Source: an uncultured Campylobacter sp. (GTDB lineage Bacteria > Campylobacterota > Campylobacteria > Campylobacterales > Campylobacteraceae). Taken from it: 64,000 nt of DNA. The stretch spans positions 1 to 64,000 of the forward strand of contig NZ_CALKTC010000009.1 of the NCBI RefSeq assembly GCF_937996225.1, read 5' to 3'. Shown piece after piece: positions 42,455 through 51,375 of the stretch. The notes beneath the pieces are model-generated. The model was not told the DNA's origin and did not search any database. It was given only the letters and a program-made list of their open reading frames with translations. Made by a program: the position numbers and the translations under genes. How positions within the stretch are numbered: the first letter of the stretch is position 1; every line of letters begins with the position of its first letter.

Positions 42455-43429
42455 ATGAACGAAGCAAAGCCCAAAGAGTTAAAGAAAATTCTAAATGAAC
42501 GACATCAAAATTTAGAGCAAGGCTCGCAAGAAGATTTTAATGCTCAAAATTCTGATGCCTTAAATTTTGATACTTCAGAATCCGATACCTCAAATTCAAA
42601 TGCTTCAAATTTCAATGCCTCAGATTTAAATATTACAAATTCCAAGGCTTTAAATTCTAATGATCAAAATTCAGACGGTCTAAATTTAAACATGGAGCGC
42701 GATAGAAAATTTCAAAATTTAGATCCAAACAATGCTACTTTATTTAAAAATTCTAAGGCTAGAGACTACAACAAAGATCCGATAGTAATCAAAAATTATG
42801 AAAAGTTTTTTGTTTATGCCCATCTTCTTGTATTTCTTCAGGTATCAGGTCTTCTAATATCTTTTATTTGGGATATTGTAGATTTTGGGCATATATATGT
42901 AGACGATTATTTAGAAGCCTGTATAATGATATTACTAATCTCCGTTATTACATATATCTTTACCGCGATACGCAATAAACGCGAAATAAGATTTACCGAT
43001 CAATATATAGAATTTTTAGATAAAGGGGTCGTTAAAAGGCAGTGCAAGGTGGAAAAGGATAAATTATGCAAAAACTTTTCCACGCAAAATTTTAGAACCC
43101 CATCTTTTATAGTGTTGGTTATATTTTGTGTCGGCTCGTTAGGTTTTTTCTTTGTATTTTTGCTTTGCATGTATGTGGCGAATATATTTATAAAATTCGT
43201 CGTGTATTTTTGCATAAATAAAGGCATAAAAGGATTTAAAATTTTTCCATTTATAAAAGTAGATGAGCCGTGGCATGGCGGATATTTATATTATTCCGTT
43301 GTCGTATCGGCACACTACTATTTGATTTATTTGTATAGCAGTGAAATTTACGACGAAGTTAGAGAGTATTTTCTACAGAAAAATATAAATATAGACTATA
43401 TTAAAAAGGACTATACGGTTTTTATCTAG
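42455..43429 (+). CDS. Membrane protein of unknown function, copy 2, with N/S-rich linker
   Basis: A 324-residue protein: charged N-terminus (1-19), a low-complexity linker (about 20-105) of repeated N, S, D and L units (SNSNASNFNAS), then two pairs of hydrophobic segments (residues about 125-180 and 225-260) and a C-terminal tail paralogous to the gene at 41580. It has no recognisable domain. The linker DNA (42530-42720) holds about 11 RAATTY hexamers. Topology suggests cytoplasmic N- and C-termini. Its function is unknown; the pair lies in an accessory patch after the frd operon. Confidence 0.62.
   Translation: MNEAKPKELKKILNERHQNLEQGSQEDFNAQNSDALNFDTSESDTSNSNASNFNASDLNITNSKALNSNDQNSDGLNLNMERDRKFQNLDPNNATLFKNSKARDYNKDPIVIKNYEKFFVYAHLLVFLQVSGLLISFIWDIVDFGHIYVDDYLEACIMILLISVITYIFTAIRNKREIRFTDQYIEFLDKGVVKRQCKVEKDKLCKNFSTQNFRTPSFIVLVIFCVGSLGFFFVFLLCMYVANIFIKFVVYFCINKGIKGFKIFPFIKVDEPWHGGYLYYSVVVSAHYYLIYLYSSEIYDEVREYFLQKNINIDYIKKDYTVFI
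42530..42720 (+). repeat. RAATTY-rich linker in the 42455 gene
   Basis: About 190 bases with about 11 RAATTY hexamers, reading as N-S-N/S, N-F and N-L units. The same density as in the priA, trmA and queC insertions places it in that class. Confidence 0.78.
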
Positions 43430-43801
43430 GAGGATATGCGAAGGGGCGGTAAATTTAAAACTAAAATTTCAATATTTTTGGTAGCCACCACTAAATTTCG
43501 TAGCGATACCGAGTGCAAATACGGCGTAATTTTAGCGCTAAATTTTATGCGTAGAAGCGCTTGTTGAAATTCTAACCGCCTGTCGCTGGAATAAAATTTC
43601 GTCGGTAGAATTTCGCCTCTGCGATATTTCTATGCGGAATTCTATCGGTAAAATTTCGAAGGTCAAATTTCGCGCCTAAACTCTCTTAAACCTCGCCCTG
43701 CGAATTCCGCCCAAGCGAAATTGCCTTGCGAAATTCCGCCCGTTTATATTCGGCTAAGCTCACACTCGGTAGTATTTGCCATTTTATTTGCGGGGGTCAT
43801 T
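43430..43801. other. Intergenic stretch
   Basis: About 370 bases hold no gene. Many gaaattcc/aaatttcg words recur, each containing a RAATTY site. The last part holds the GGGGG ribosome-binding site of the ankyrin gene. Confidence 0.5.
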
Positions 43802-45239
43802 TTGAAAGAGATAAAATCCAAGCTCATCATAGCGTGTTTGGCTGTTTTAACGGGCGTATTGTGCCTGATCGCAGGCGGTGTGCTTATGGATAGATCCGAA
43901 ACTAGACCCGCGCAAAATTCCACGGCGAGCCGCGCCGCAGCCTTCGGCAACTCCTCCGATCGGCCGCTAACGGATGAGGATCGCGCTGCACGAGCGAGGT
44001 GACTGCACGAAAGGCTGGGCGCCGAGTTAGATTTGGACGAGCGCGTAGTGCAGGGCGATGAGCGGATGGAGTATTTCCGAAAGCTTTTGTGCTCCAAGGA
44101 CACTGCCCGCATTTTGGCATTTATGCGAGAGCAGCGCATTACTGCGGGCGATCCGCTGCATTTTGGCATAACGGCGATAATGTATTCTAGCTTTTACAAC
44201 GATGCAAACACCACCGAGGAGCTGATCTATCACGGAGCGGATATCAACCGCACGGACGATTTTTCTCATTCGGCTCTAAGCTATGCTATCGAAAATAACT
44301 CTACCGCCGCCGTGGAAGTTCTACTTAAGCACGGAGCTAGCTTTTCTAACGTTAAATATGTTCGTCCGTGGCTTACAGACCCTGGATACGGTGACTCCTA
44401 TTTGGTTGTTACTAGTGACGCACAGGTAAAGACATATTCCATAACGCCTAAAAGTGAAGGTACTAGTGCGGTATCCGATCCACTCTATTACGCCGTAGCA
44501 GGCGGATTTTTGCAGATGACGGAGCTTATGCTCAGCAGCGGTGTAAGACCTGAGATTACCGCTTGGACGGACGATCATTGTATTGCTTTTACGCTCAAAC
44601 ACCGCAAAGATGAGCGGCAGCCGAACTGCTCCATCTATCAGATGCTGCCGCAACGATATGACGCGAGTATGCTAAATCTGCTACTTAAATACGATTTGGC
44701 AGGACTTCCGGACGATGAGCGTATTCAAAAAAAAATACGATGACTGCCGTAAGGATTTGGATACGTTGAGGAAGTATAAGAAAATATACCTAGAGCATAT
44801 GGATGATTATTGTTACGATGAGATTATTTTAGATTGGACTTTATTAAACAGCTCTAGGTATGAGCTGCTTAGATATATGATGACGGAGCGCTCAAAGTAT
44901 TCGGAAAATGATGTAATCAAGCTTAACAAAGGCTCGCTGCCCGATCTTAATAGATGCGGCTCGGTAACGCCGAATACGGCGCTACTTGGTATCTACGATA
45001 CGCTTATAAAGCGCTATTCCGCGCTCTGCGGCGATGAGCTTAATGGCGCGAGTGGCTTTGATCTGGATAAATTTTTTAGATATTCGCACTTAAAAGGCTT
45101 GGAATTTGATCTTAAAATAGAGTATGAGGGCAAGGTGATAAGAGTGGAGGAGTATGATAAAATTTTAAGGCGCGATGCGTCTAAGCAGCTAGAGCAAGCG
45201 GGATCCAAGACTGCAGATACCGCGTCCGCCAATGAGTAA
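43802..45239 (+). pseudogene. Ankyrin-type gene broken by an in-frame TGA and an A9 tract
   Basis: Three pieces look like one gene. The TTG start at 43802 gives MKEIKSKLIIACLAVLTGVL, a membrane anchor, and a frame ending with TGA at 44000-44002. The same frame then resumes as LHERLGAELDLDERVVQGDE and runs to 44743 with ankyrin-like units (GADINRTDDFSHSALSYAI, AAVEVLLKHGASF). Near its end it crosses an A9 tract (44727-44735); the +1 frame at that tract continues as KKYDDCRKDLDTLRKYKK to 45239. Losing one A would join the second and third pieces. Function: unknown ankyrin-containing membrane protein. It may be a decaying gene or one silenced by slippage. An unrelated read error cannot be excluded. 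Confidence 0.65.
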
Positions 45240-45509
45240 ATTCTATAAAATTTACAGACGCGATTATCGGCTTCGCGGTTGCTATGTATCTTGCAAAACT
45301 CTATAAATTACGCCGATTTAAAATTTGCGTCGTTTTGCTTTGTAAAACGCATGGAATTTTGTCGCCATGACGCAAGCGGTTTGCAAAATTCCGGCATGTA
45401 TGTAAATTTTAAAAATTCCGAGAGTTGCGGCGCGTTAAATTATATAAATTTAGGCGTTAAAATTCTACTGATATAGACACCCGCGAAATTCGCCGCTTAA
45501 AATTTCGCG
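45240..45509. other. Intergenic stretch
   Basis: 270 bases without a gene. An open frame at 45279 has no protein-like character. AAAATTCC and AAATTTTAA words recur. Confidence 0.5.
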
Positions 45510-45920
45510 CTACAAATTCTTAAATTCCATCTCCAGCTGCTTGCGCCAGTCTTGCAGCGAGCGCTCTGCGCCCGCGGCGTATTTTTCGATAAGCGCGTCC
45601 GTTTTATTTAGAAACTCAAATAGCTTGCCCTCCCACACGGCGGGGTTTAGGTTGCTTTGATGCATCGTTTTGATATAGACTAACTCCTTGCTAAGAGCCT
45701 CGAGCTCGTCTAGATAACTCTCACGAGCCCCTTCTTCTCGCAGCTCTAGCCGCTTTAGATCTCGCAGTTTGTCCTCTAAAATATCGCAAAATTTCATATA
45801 CCTTTGCGAGCTAAGCTCGGGATCTGCGGCGTCTGAGCGCGCGGAAGCCTTTTGGACCTGAAAATACACGAGCGCGCCCACCGCAAGGGCGACTGCGAAC
45901 ATCAAAGCGAAATTAGCCAT
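45510..45920 (-). CDS. Membrane-anchored coiled-coil-like protein of unknown function
   Basis: A 136-residue protein with one N-terminal TM (ANFALMFAVALAVGALVYFQV) and a charged helical remainder (DILEDKLRDLKRLELREEGARESYLDELEALSKELVYIK) that could form a coiled coil. It starts within the last 8 bases of rarD on the same strand, so the two are probably co-transcribed. I do not recognise the family. Confidence 0.6.
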   Translation of the reverse strand: MANFALMFAVALAVGALVYFQVQKASARSDAADPELSSQRYMKFCDILEDKLRDLKRLELREEGARESYLDELEALSKELVYIKTMHQSNLNPAVWEGKLFEFLNKTDALIEKYAAGAERSLQDWRKQLEMEFKNL

Positions 45921-46785
45921 TTTTTCTCCTTAAGCCGTCCAAGCCCACGACTGCGAGCCCGAACCAAATTAGCGAAAAGCTCAAAATTTTATAAGTCTCA
46001 AGCTCTTCGCCGTAAATAAACACCGCGATCAGCATGCTCATGCTAGGGCTGATGTATTGCATAAAGCCAATCGTGGATAGCGGCAGATACTGCGTGCTTG
46101 CGGCGAAGGTAAGCAGCGGCAAAATCGTAATCAGTCCGCTTGCAAACAGCAGCGCGCCGCTTACGTTAAAGCCGAAGGCGCCGCTTCCTTTTAGCGCGCA
46201 GTAGATCAGAAACGCAAGCGCGGGCAGCAGCATCAGTGCCGTCTCGCAAAACAGCCCCTCGAAGCTAGGCACTTTTACTTTTTTGCGTATGAGCCCGTAA
46301 AATGCAAAGCTAAGCGGCAGCACGAGCGAGATTATGGGAAGCCTGCCTAGCGCGTAAATTTGCACGCCGATAGCCGCAAAGGCTAGCAGCAGAGAAAATT
46401 TAGCCGCCGCACTTAGCTGCTCGTGCAGAAACAAAGCGCCCAAAAGCACCGAAAATAGCGGATTTATAAAATACCCGAGGCTCGTTGCCAAAATTTGATC
46501 GGAATTTACTGCGTAGATATAAACTCCCCAGTTCGTGCTGATCAGTAGCCCCGTACAAAGCAGCGTGAGAGCGATTTTAGGGGTGCTAAGAAGCCGCGCG
46601 ACGTTTTTTAGGCGGTGCGTAAAGCAGAGAAAAACGAGCAGCAGCACGAAGGACCAAACGACGCGATGCGCTAAAATTTGCACCGCGTTTACGTCCTTTA
46701 TGAGCTTGAAAAATATCGGAAAAACGCCCCACATAACAAAGGTGGCAAGAGCAAGCATTAGCCCTTTAGTGCGGTTTTCTTCCAT
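45913..46785 (-). CDS. rarD: RarD/EamA-type membrane transporter
   Basis: A 290-residue permease of the drug/metabolite transporter superfamily (RarD-type). It has ten predicted membrane segments as two five-helix EamA repeats, with typical blocks such as VMWGVFPIFFKLIKDVNAVQILAHRVVWSF near the N-terminus and PLSTIGFMQYISPSMSMLIAVF in the second repeat. The transported substrate is unknown. It is on the minus strand, divergent from the DAHP synthase gene. Confidence 0.88.
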   Translation of the reverse strand: MEENRTKGLMLALATFVMWGVFPIFFKLIKDVNAVQILAHRVVWSFVLLLVFLCFTHRLKNVARLLSTPKIALTLLCTGLLISTNWGVYIYAVNSDQILATSLGYFINPLFSVLLGALFLHEQLSAAAKFSLLLAFAAIGVQIYALGRLPIISLVLPLSFAFYGLIRKKVKVPSFEGLFCETALMLLPALAFLIYCALKGSGAFGFNVSGALLFASGLITILPLLTFAASTQYLPLSTIGFMQYISPSMSMLIAVFIYGEELETYKILSFSLIWFGLAVVGLDGLRRKNG

Positions 46786-46853
46786 AAAATTCCTTCCAAA
46801 TTGCCTAAAGGCGCTATTTTAAGATTTTTTGGGTTAATAAAAGCTTATTTGGG

Positions 46854-46859
46854 TATAAT
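46854..46859 (+). promoter_or_regulatory. -10 box of the DAHP synthase gene
   Basis: TATAAT lies 30 bases before the start in ttgggtataatcgcg. An aaggagg ribosome-binding site follows it. Confidence 0.6.
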
Positions 46860-46889
46860 CGCGGGATTTACGAAATTTAAGGAGGGGCT

Positions 46890-48233
46890 ATGAGCTGGAG
46901 TAGGACGTCGTGGAAAGATTATAAAATTTTACAGCAGCCGATTTATCAGGATGAAAGTGCGGTGCAGGCCGCTAAAGAGCGCCTTTACAAGCTGCCGCCG
47001 TTAATTTTTGCGGGCGAGGTTCGCAACCTAAAAGCCGAGCTTGCGCGCGCTAGCGAGGGCAAGTCGTTTTTGCTTCAAGGCGGCGATTGCGCTGAGAGCT
47101 TTAATGATTTTAGCGCGAATAATATCCGCGATATGTTTAAAGTAATGCTTCAGATGGCGATCATTCTTACCTTCGCAGCGGGCTGTCCCGTCGTTAAGGT
47201 AGGTCGTATCGCAGGGCAGTTCGCAAAGCCGCGCAGCAGCGACTTTGAGGAAGCGGGCGGCGTGAGCTTGCCTAGCTACCGCGGCGACATAATCAACGGA
47301 TTTGAGTTTAACGAAGCAGCGCGCAAGCCGGATCCTGCGCGCATGATCGAGGCGTATCATCAAAGCGCTTCGACGCTGAATCTGCTGCGCGCCTTTTCTC
47401 GCGGCGGTCTTGCGAACCTGCACGAGGTGCATAAGTGGAATTTGGGCTTTTTGAAAAAGGGCGAGCTGGAGGCTAAATTTAACGAGCTGAGCGATGAAAT
47501 TTCGCGCACGCTTAAATTTATGGAGGCGTGCGGGCTGAGCGCCGCTAACTCTCCGAGCCTTGCCGAGACGGTGCTTTACACCTCGCATGAGGCGCTTCTG
47601 CTGCACTATGAGGAGTGTCTGACGCGCATCGACAGCACCAGCGGCGATTGGTACGACTGCTCGGCGCACATGCTTTGGATCGGCGAGCGCACGCGCGGCG
47701 CGGACGATGCGCACGTGCATTTTTTAAGCGGTATCAAAAACCCTCTCGGCGTCAAGATCGGCCCGAGCGGCACCGCGGATGAAATTTTGCGCCTTTGCGA
47801 CAAGCTCAATCCGCAAAACGAAGCAGGCAGGCTAAACGTCATCATCCGCATGGGCGCGGATAAGATCGGCGCGCGGCTGCCGCAAATTTTACGCGAGCTA
47901 AAGCGCGAGGGCAGAGCGATCCTATACAGCATAGACCCGATGCACGGCAACACCGTCAAGACCGCGAACGGCTACAAAACGCGCGAGTTTTCTAAAATTT
48001 TAAGCGAGGTTCAGAGCTTTTTCGAGATCCATGCTGCGGAGGGCACGCATGCAGGCGGCATCCATCTTGAGATGACCGGTCAAAACGTCACAGAGTGCAC
48101 GGGCGGCTCGTTTAACGTAACGCAAGAGACGCTAAAACAGCGCTACGAAACGCAGTGCGATCCGCGTCTAAACGCAGATCAGGCGCTAGAGCTTGCGTTT
48201 TTGCTCGCCGATAATCTAAAAAAGGCGGAGTAG
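46890..48233 (+). CDS. Class II DAHP synthase
   Basis: 3-deoxy-D-arabino-heptulosonate 7-phosphate synthase of the class II (plant-like, AroA-II) type, first step of the shikimate pathway. Blocks typical of the class are SWKDYKILQQPIYQD, LQGGDCAESFNDFSANNIRD, KVGRIAGQFAKPRSSDFE, PSYRGDIINGFEFNE, DPARMIEAYHQSASTLNLLR and SIDPMHGNTVKTANGYKTR. The length of 447 is standard. It stands alone in its transcription unit. Allosteric control by aromatic amino acids cannot be judged. Confidence 0.95.
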   Translation: MSWSRTSWKDYKILQQPIYQDESAVQAAKERLYKLPPLIFAGEVRNLKAELARASEGKSFLLQGGDCAESFNDFSANNIRDMFKVMLQMAIILTFAAGCPVVKVGRIAGQFAKPRSSDFEEAGGVSLPSYRGDIINGFEFNEAARKPDPARMIEAYHQSASTLNLLRAFSRGGLANLHEVHKWNLGFLKKGELEAKFNELSDEISRTLKFMEACGLSAANSPSLAETVLYTSHEALLLHYEECLTRIDSTSGDWYDCSAHMLWIGERTRGADDAHVHFLSGIKNPLGVKIGPSGTADEILRLCDKLNPQNEAGRLNVIIRMGADKIGARLPQILRELKREGRAILYSIDPMHGNTVKTANGYKTREFSKILSEVQSFFEIHAAEGTHAGGIHLEMTGQNVTECTGGSFNVTQETLKQRYETQCDPRLNADQALELAFLLADNLKKAE

Positions 48234-49377
48234 TTCGCCTTTCGTTGCGCGGGAATTCGGTCGCGGCTTGGAATTTTAGTCGTAGTTTTAGGCGTTTTGA
48301 CGTAAGCCAGCGCTATGATTGCACGCTTTACGTTCTAAATTTAATCGTATCTTGGCGCGAGCGATTAAAACACGGCTCTAAATACGAGGCGGCTTTGGGC
48401 GCAGTCTTAAAGCGGTCAAAATATATACATTAAAATTTATACTTCGCGCGAAAACGTAAGCCGCGTAAACTCGCCGCCGAAATACGAGCAATTTAAAAAT
48501 TTGCGGCGTCGCGCTTTGATAAAATTCCACTTTGCAGAGACTTGCGAACTTCTTGGCGGCTAAATTTAGCCCCGTGAGCTCGCGGCTTAAAATTTTAAAT
48601 CCGCCCTGCATGGAATTTTTAAAATTTGCGCCGCCGTGAAATTTTAAAAATTTAGCGCTAAATTTGCAGCCCGCGGAATTTCATTTGTGAATTTCGCCGT
48701 GTAAATTTTGATCGCTCGCTGCTGTGGGCATGCCGCTTATCTGTGTGTGCTTAAACTAGCGGCAGACTAAGCGGTAAATGTAGCTACGCAAGCCCGCCTC
48801 CGTCTTTTCGCACATGGCGGTAGAGAATGCCGCGCTATCTGCGGCATTTGGCATAAGTACGGCGCAAAGCTCTTGCTTAAGATGGGCACGACGAACGCAC
48901 GCCGTCGCGGCGCGTGTTTCATTGGCTCATGAACTTTCGCTTAATCTTTATGATGCGATACATTAGGAAGAGCAGGCTTCGTATCCGTTGTAAATTTCAA
49001 AGCGCAATTTCGCCGTGAAATTTTAATAGAAAATCTATGCTTCTGTCGCTAAATTCGGAGCTGAAATTTTACCTTTTGAGTTTATGCCGCCTCGCCGCTA
49101 TAAAATTCCAAGTCTTAAATTTAAAGCAAAATTCTGCGGCGCAATGAAATTCCAAAATTTCGTTGCGGTAAATTTTGTGCTCTAAAATTTCATCCATGAA
49201 TGTAGAATTTTAAGTCGGCAAATATAAAATTTGAGATAGTCAAAGGTTTGCTGCCGCATCGTGTACTGCACCGCGAAATATTACTCTACATAATCTGCGC
49301 CTAACCTCATAAATTTCGTCGTGCAAAATTTATGCAGAATTTACGCGGAGTTCTTGCTGTCGCGCCGCTTCGCTTCG
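48234..49377. other. 1.1-kb gene-free stretch
   Basis: This stretch between the DAHP synthase and acpS genes is the longest gene-free stretch of the window. It shows many AAATTTTAAAATT/GAAATTTTA words (RAATTY-rich), with alternating GC-rich blocks, and no open frame with protein-like composition. No RNA gene fold is evident by eye. A decayed gene is possible but not visible. Confidence 0.5.
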
Positions 49378-49749
49378 TTACTTTGAGCGCGGCTTATTAA
49401 GTTTTAGTGCGACTACCGCGATTGCGACGTTTGCGTCGTGCGTGATGCTAAGGCTTCCGGATTTGATATGAAATTTTTTACGGATTTTTTTACGGATTTT
49501 TAAATGCGGCGCCCCCAGGGCGTCTTTGTAAATTTTAGCGTCTTTAAAGCCAAATTCCGCGCCGATGCCGGTGCCTAGCGCCTTGCTAAGCGCCTCTTTG
49601 GCGGCATAGATGCCCGCGATATTTTCATCGCGCAGCGCGGATGAGCGTTCGGATTTTTTTAAAATGCGCTTTAGAAATTTCGCGCCGTATTTTGCGCGAA
49701 GCGCCGCGATCCTACGCACCGCGGTTATGTCCGTGCCGATCTTTATCAC
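49378..49749 (-). CDS. acpS: Holo-(acyl-carrier-protein) synthase
   Basis: AcpS attaches 4'-phosphopantetheine to acyl carrier protein. The 123-residue protein begins MIKIGTDITAVRRI and has the second signature IAGIYAAKEALSKALGTG, with SLSITHDANVAIAVVAL at the C-terminus. Length and motifs are normal. It is on the minus strand downstream of the cyclophilin gene, 28 bases apart, and probably in the same unit as yebC and the cyclophilin. Confidence 0.93.
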   Translation of the reverse strand: MIKIGTDITAVRRIAALRAKYGAKFLKRILKKSERSSALRDENIAGIYAAKEALSKALGTGIGAEFGFKDAKIYKDALGAPHLKIRKKIRKKFHIKSGSLSITHDANVAIAVVALKLNKPRSK

Positions 49750-49777
49750 GGTCTGGCGCCCCGCGGTTTAAATTTAA

Positions 49778-50272
49778 TCACGATTGCAGACTCTCTTTAA
49801 TCTCGATATCGATGATCTTATCGCCCTGTCTGATCGCGTCCAAAACCGCCAGGCTAGGCTCATCTACGATCTGCCCGAACACCGTGTGCACGCCGTCTAG
49901 GTGCGGTTGCGCGCTGTGGCAGACAAAAAACTGACTACCGCCCGTATCGCGCCCCGCGTGCGCCATCGATAGCGCGCCGCGCACGTGCTTGTGCTTTTGG
50001 CGGTCGCATTCGCACTTTATACGCCAGCCGGGGCCTCCCGTGCCGGTGCCGCGCGGGCAGCCGCCTTGGATCACAAAATTTGGAATTACGCGGTGAAAAT
50101 TTAGCCCCTTGTAAAACCCGCTGCGCGCGAGGCTAGCGAAATTCGTAACCGCCTGCGGGGCTTCGTCACCGAAAAGCTCCAGCTTCATATCGCCCTTTTC
50201 GGTTTTGATAACGGCGTATTTATCGCGCGCCAAAGCCTCTGCGTCGATGTCGTAAATTTTTAAGCTTTCCAT
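49778..50272 (-). CDS. Peptidyl-prolyl cis-trans isomerase (cyclophilin)
   Basis: A 164-residue cytoplasmic cyclophilin. Family blocks are TNFASLARSGFYKGLNFHRV, IPNFVIQGGCPRGTGTGGPG, LSMAHAGRDTGGSQFFVC and AQPHLDGVHTVFGQI. There is no signal peptide, and the usual FHR and GSQFF active-site residues are present. It catalyses isomerisation of Xaa-Pro bonds in protein folding. It is preceded, 8 bases away, by yebC. Confidence 0.93.
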   Translation of the reverse strand: MESLKIYDIDAEALARDKYAVIKTEKGDMKLELFGDEAPQAVTNFASLARSGFYKGLNFHRVIPNFVIQGGCPRGTGTGGPGWRIKCECDRQKHKHVRGALSMAHAGRDTGGSQFFVCHSAQPHLDGVHTVFGQIVDEPSLAVLDAIRQGDKIIDIEIKESLQS

Positions 50273-50280
50273 TTTTTCTC

Positions 50281-51015
50281 CTATGCGATATTGGTGTAAA
50301 CAGCCTGTACGTCGTCGTCATCCTCTAGCCGCTCGAGCAGTGTGTCTATGTCGCCAAGCTGCTCCTCGCTAAATTCGTGCTTTTCGTTGGCGACGAATTT
50401 TAAGCTTGCGCTGATGATCTCAAGCCCTATCTTTTCGATACCTTCGTTTAGAGTGCCGAAGCTTTCGTATTCGCCGTAGATTAGAAGCGTCTTTTCGAGC
50501 TCGCCCTTATCGTTTTCAAACTCGTTGATCTCAAGCTCGCTAAGACCGAAGTCGATGAGCTCAAGCTCCAGCTCCTCGATGTCGCGGCTCGGCAGCTTGG
50601 TCTCAAAAACGGCCTTGTGCGAAAACATAAATTTCAAACTGCCGCTCGGCAAAAACTCGCCCTTAGCTTTGTTTAAAATCGACTTTACGTTTGCGACGGT
50701 GCGGGTCGGGTTGTCGGTGGCGCATTCGATTATTAAAAGTGCGCCGTGGGGCGCCTTGCCGTCGTAAAAGATCGTTTTGATATCGGCGCTATCCTTGCCG
50801 CTTGCGCGCTTGATAGCCGCGTCGATGTTGTCTTTGGGCATATTTTGCGCCTTTGCCGTGGCGATCGCGGCGCGCAGCTTGGAGTTCATCAGCGGATCTT
50901 CGCCGCCCTCTTTCGCAGCCATCGTTATGGCCTTGCCCAGTTTTGGGAAAAGTTTACTCATCTTCCCCCATCTAGCTTCTTTTGAAGCGCGTCTGTATTC
51001 AAAAGCTCGTCCCAT
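50281..51015 (-). CDS. yebC: YebC/PmpR family DNA-binding regulatory protein
   Basis: A 244-residue YebC-family protein. It begins MGRAFEYRRASKEARWGKMS and has FPKLGKAITMAAKEGGEDP, NMPKDNIDAAIKRASG and the family's EFENDKGELEKT-type segments. YebC-type proteins act as transcriptional regulators and, in some species, aid translation of difficult sequences; which role applies here is unknown. It starts the short minus-strand unit yebC - cyclophilin - acpS. The N-terminal extension before LFPKLG is common to epsilonproteobacterial members. Confidence 0.93.
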   Translation of the reverse strand: MGRAFEYRRASKEARWGKMSKLFPKLGKAITMAAKEGGEDPLMNSKLRAAIATAKAQNMPKDNIDAAIKRASGKDSADIKTIFYDGKAPHGALLIIECATDNPTRTVANVKSILNKAKGEFLPSGSLKFMFSHKAVFETKLPSRDIEELELELIDFGLSELEINEFENDKGELEKTLLIYGEYESFGTLNEGIEKIGLEIISASLKFVANEKHEFSEEQLGDIDTLLERLEDDDDVQAVYTNIA

Positions 51016-51148
51016 AAAATTCCTTAAAACTTAAATTTAAAAACAGGTGATTATAACGAAAAACCCTTAAATTTCAGGAGCGGGCGTTGAAATAAAATTT
51101 ATTAAAAAGTAGTATAAGTTTTGAAATTTTAATCCAAAGGAGAGGCTT

Positions 51149-51364
51149 ATGGCTTTGAAACAAAGCGTAAAATTTAAGGCGCAAAATATACACTGCGAAA
51201 ACTGCGCAAGGACGATCAAAAACGCTCTTAAGGACGATTTCGGCGAGATCGAGGTGGACGTGGCAAGCGGAGTGGTGAGTTTAAGCCTAGATCCGCGCGA
51301 CGAGGCTAAATTTAAAGAGGAGATGGACGATTTGGGCTTTAGCGTCGCAGAAAAGCTAGCCTAA
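51149..51364 (+). CDS. Copper chaperone CopZ-like
   Basis: A 71-residue heavy-metal-associated domain with the metal-binding CxxC in AQNIHCENCARTIKNAL and the ferredoxin-like betaalphabeta pattern. It is 11 bases before copA and preceded by aaaggagagg, so it very probably hands Cu(I) to CopA. The corresponding genes of C. jejuni (Cj1162c and Cj1161c) are arranged the same way. Confidence 0.9.
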   Translation: MALKQSVKFKAQNIHCENCARTIKNALKDDFGEIEVDVASGVVSLSLDPRDEAKFKEEMDDLGFSVAEKLA

Positions 51365-51375
51365 AAACTAACGCA

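Noticed and set aside
45279..45476. A 65-codon frame downstream of the ankyrin gene
   Set aside because: Asn/Ser/Phe-rich by virtue of AAATTC words in non-coding sequence; there is no start context and no protein features.
47028..47720. A 230-codon frame antisense to the DAHP synthase gene
   Set aside because: It is an antisense shadow of a strongly supported gene, with no start context and low-plausibility composition.
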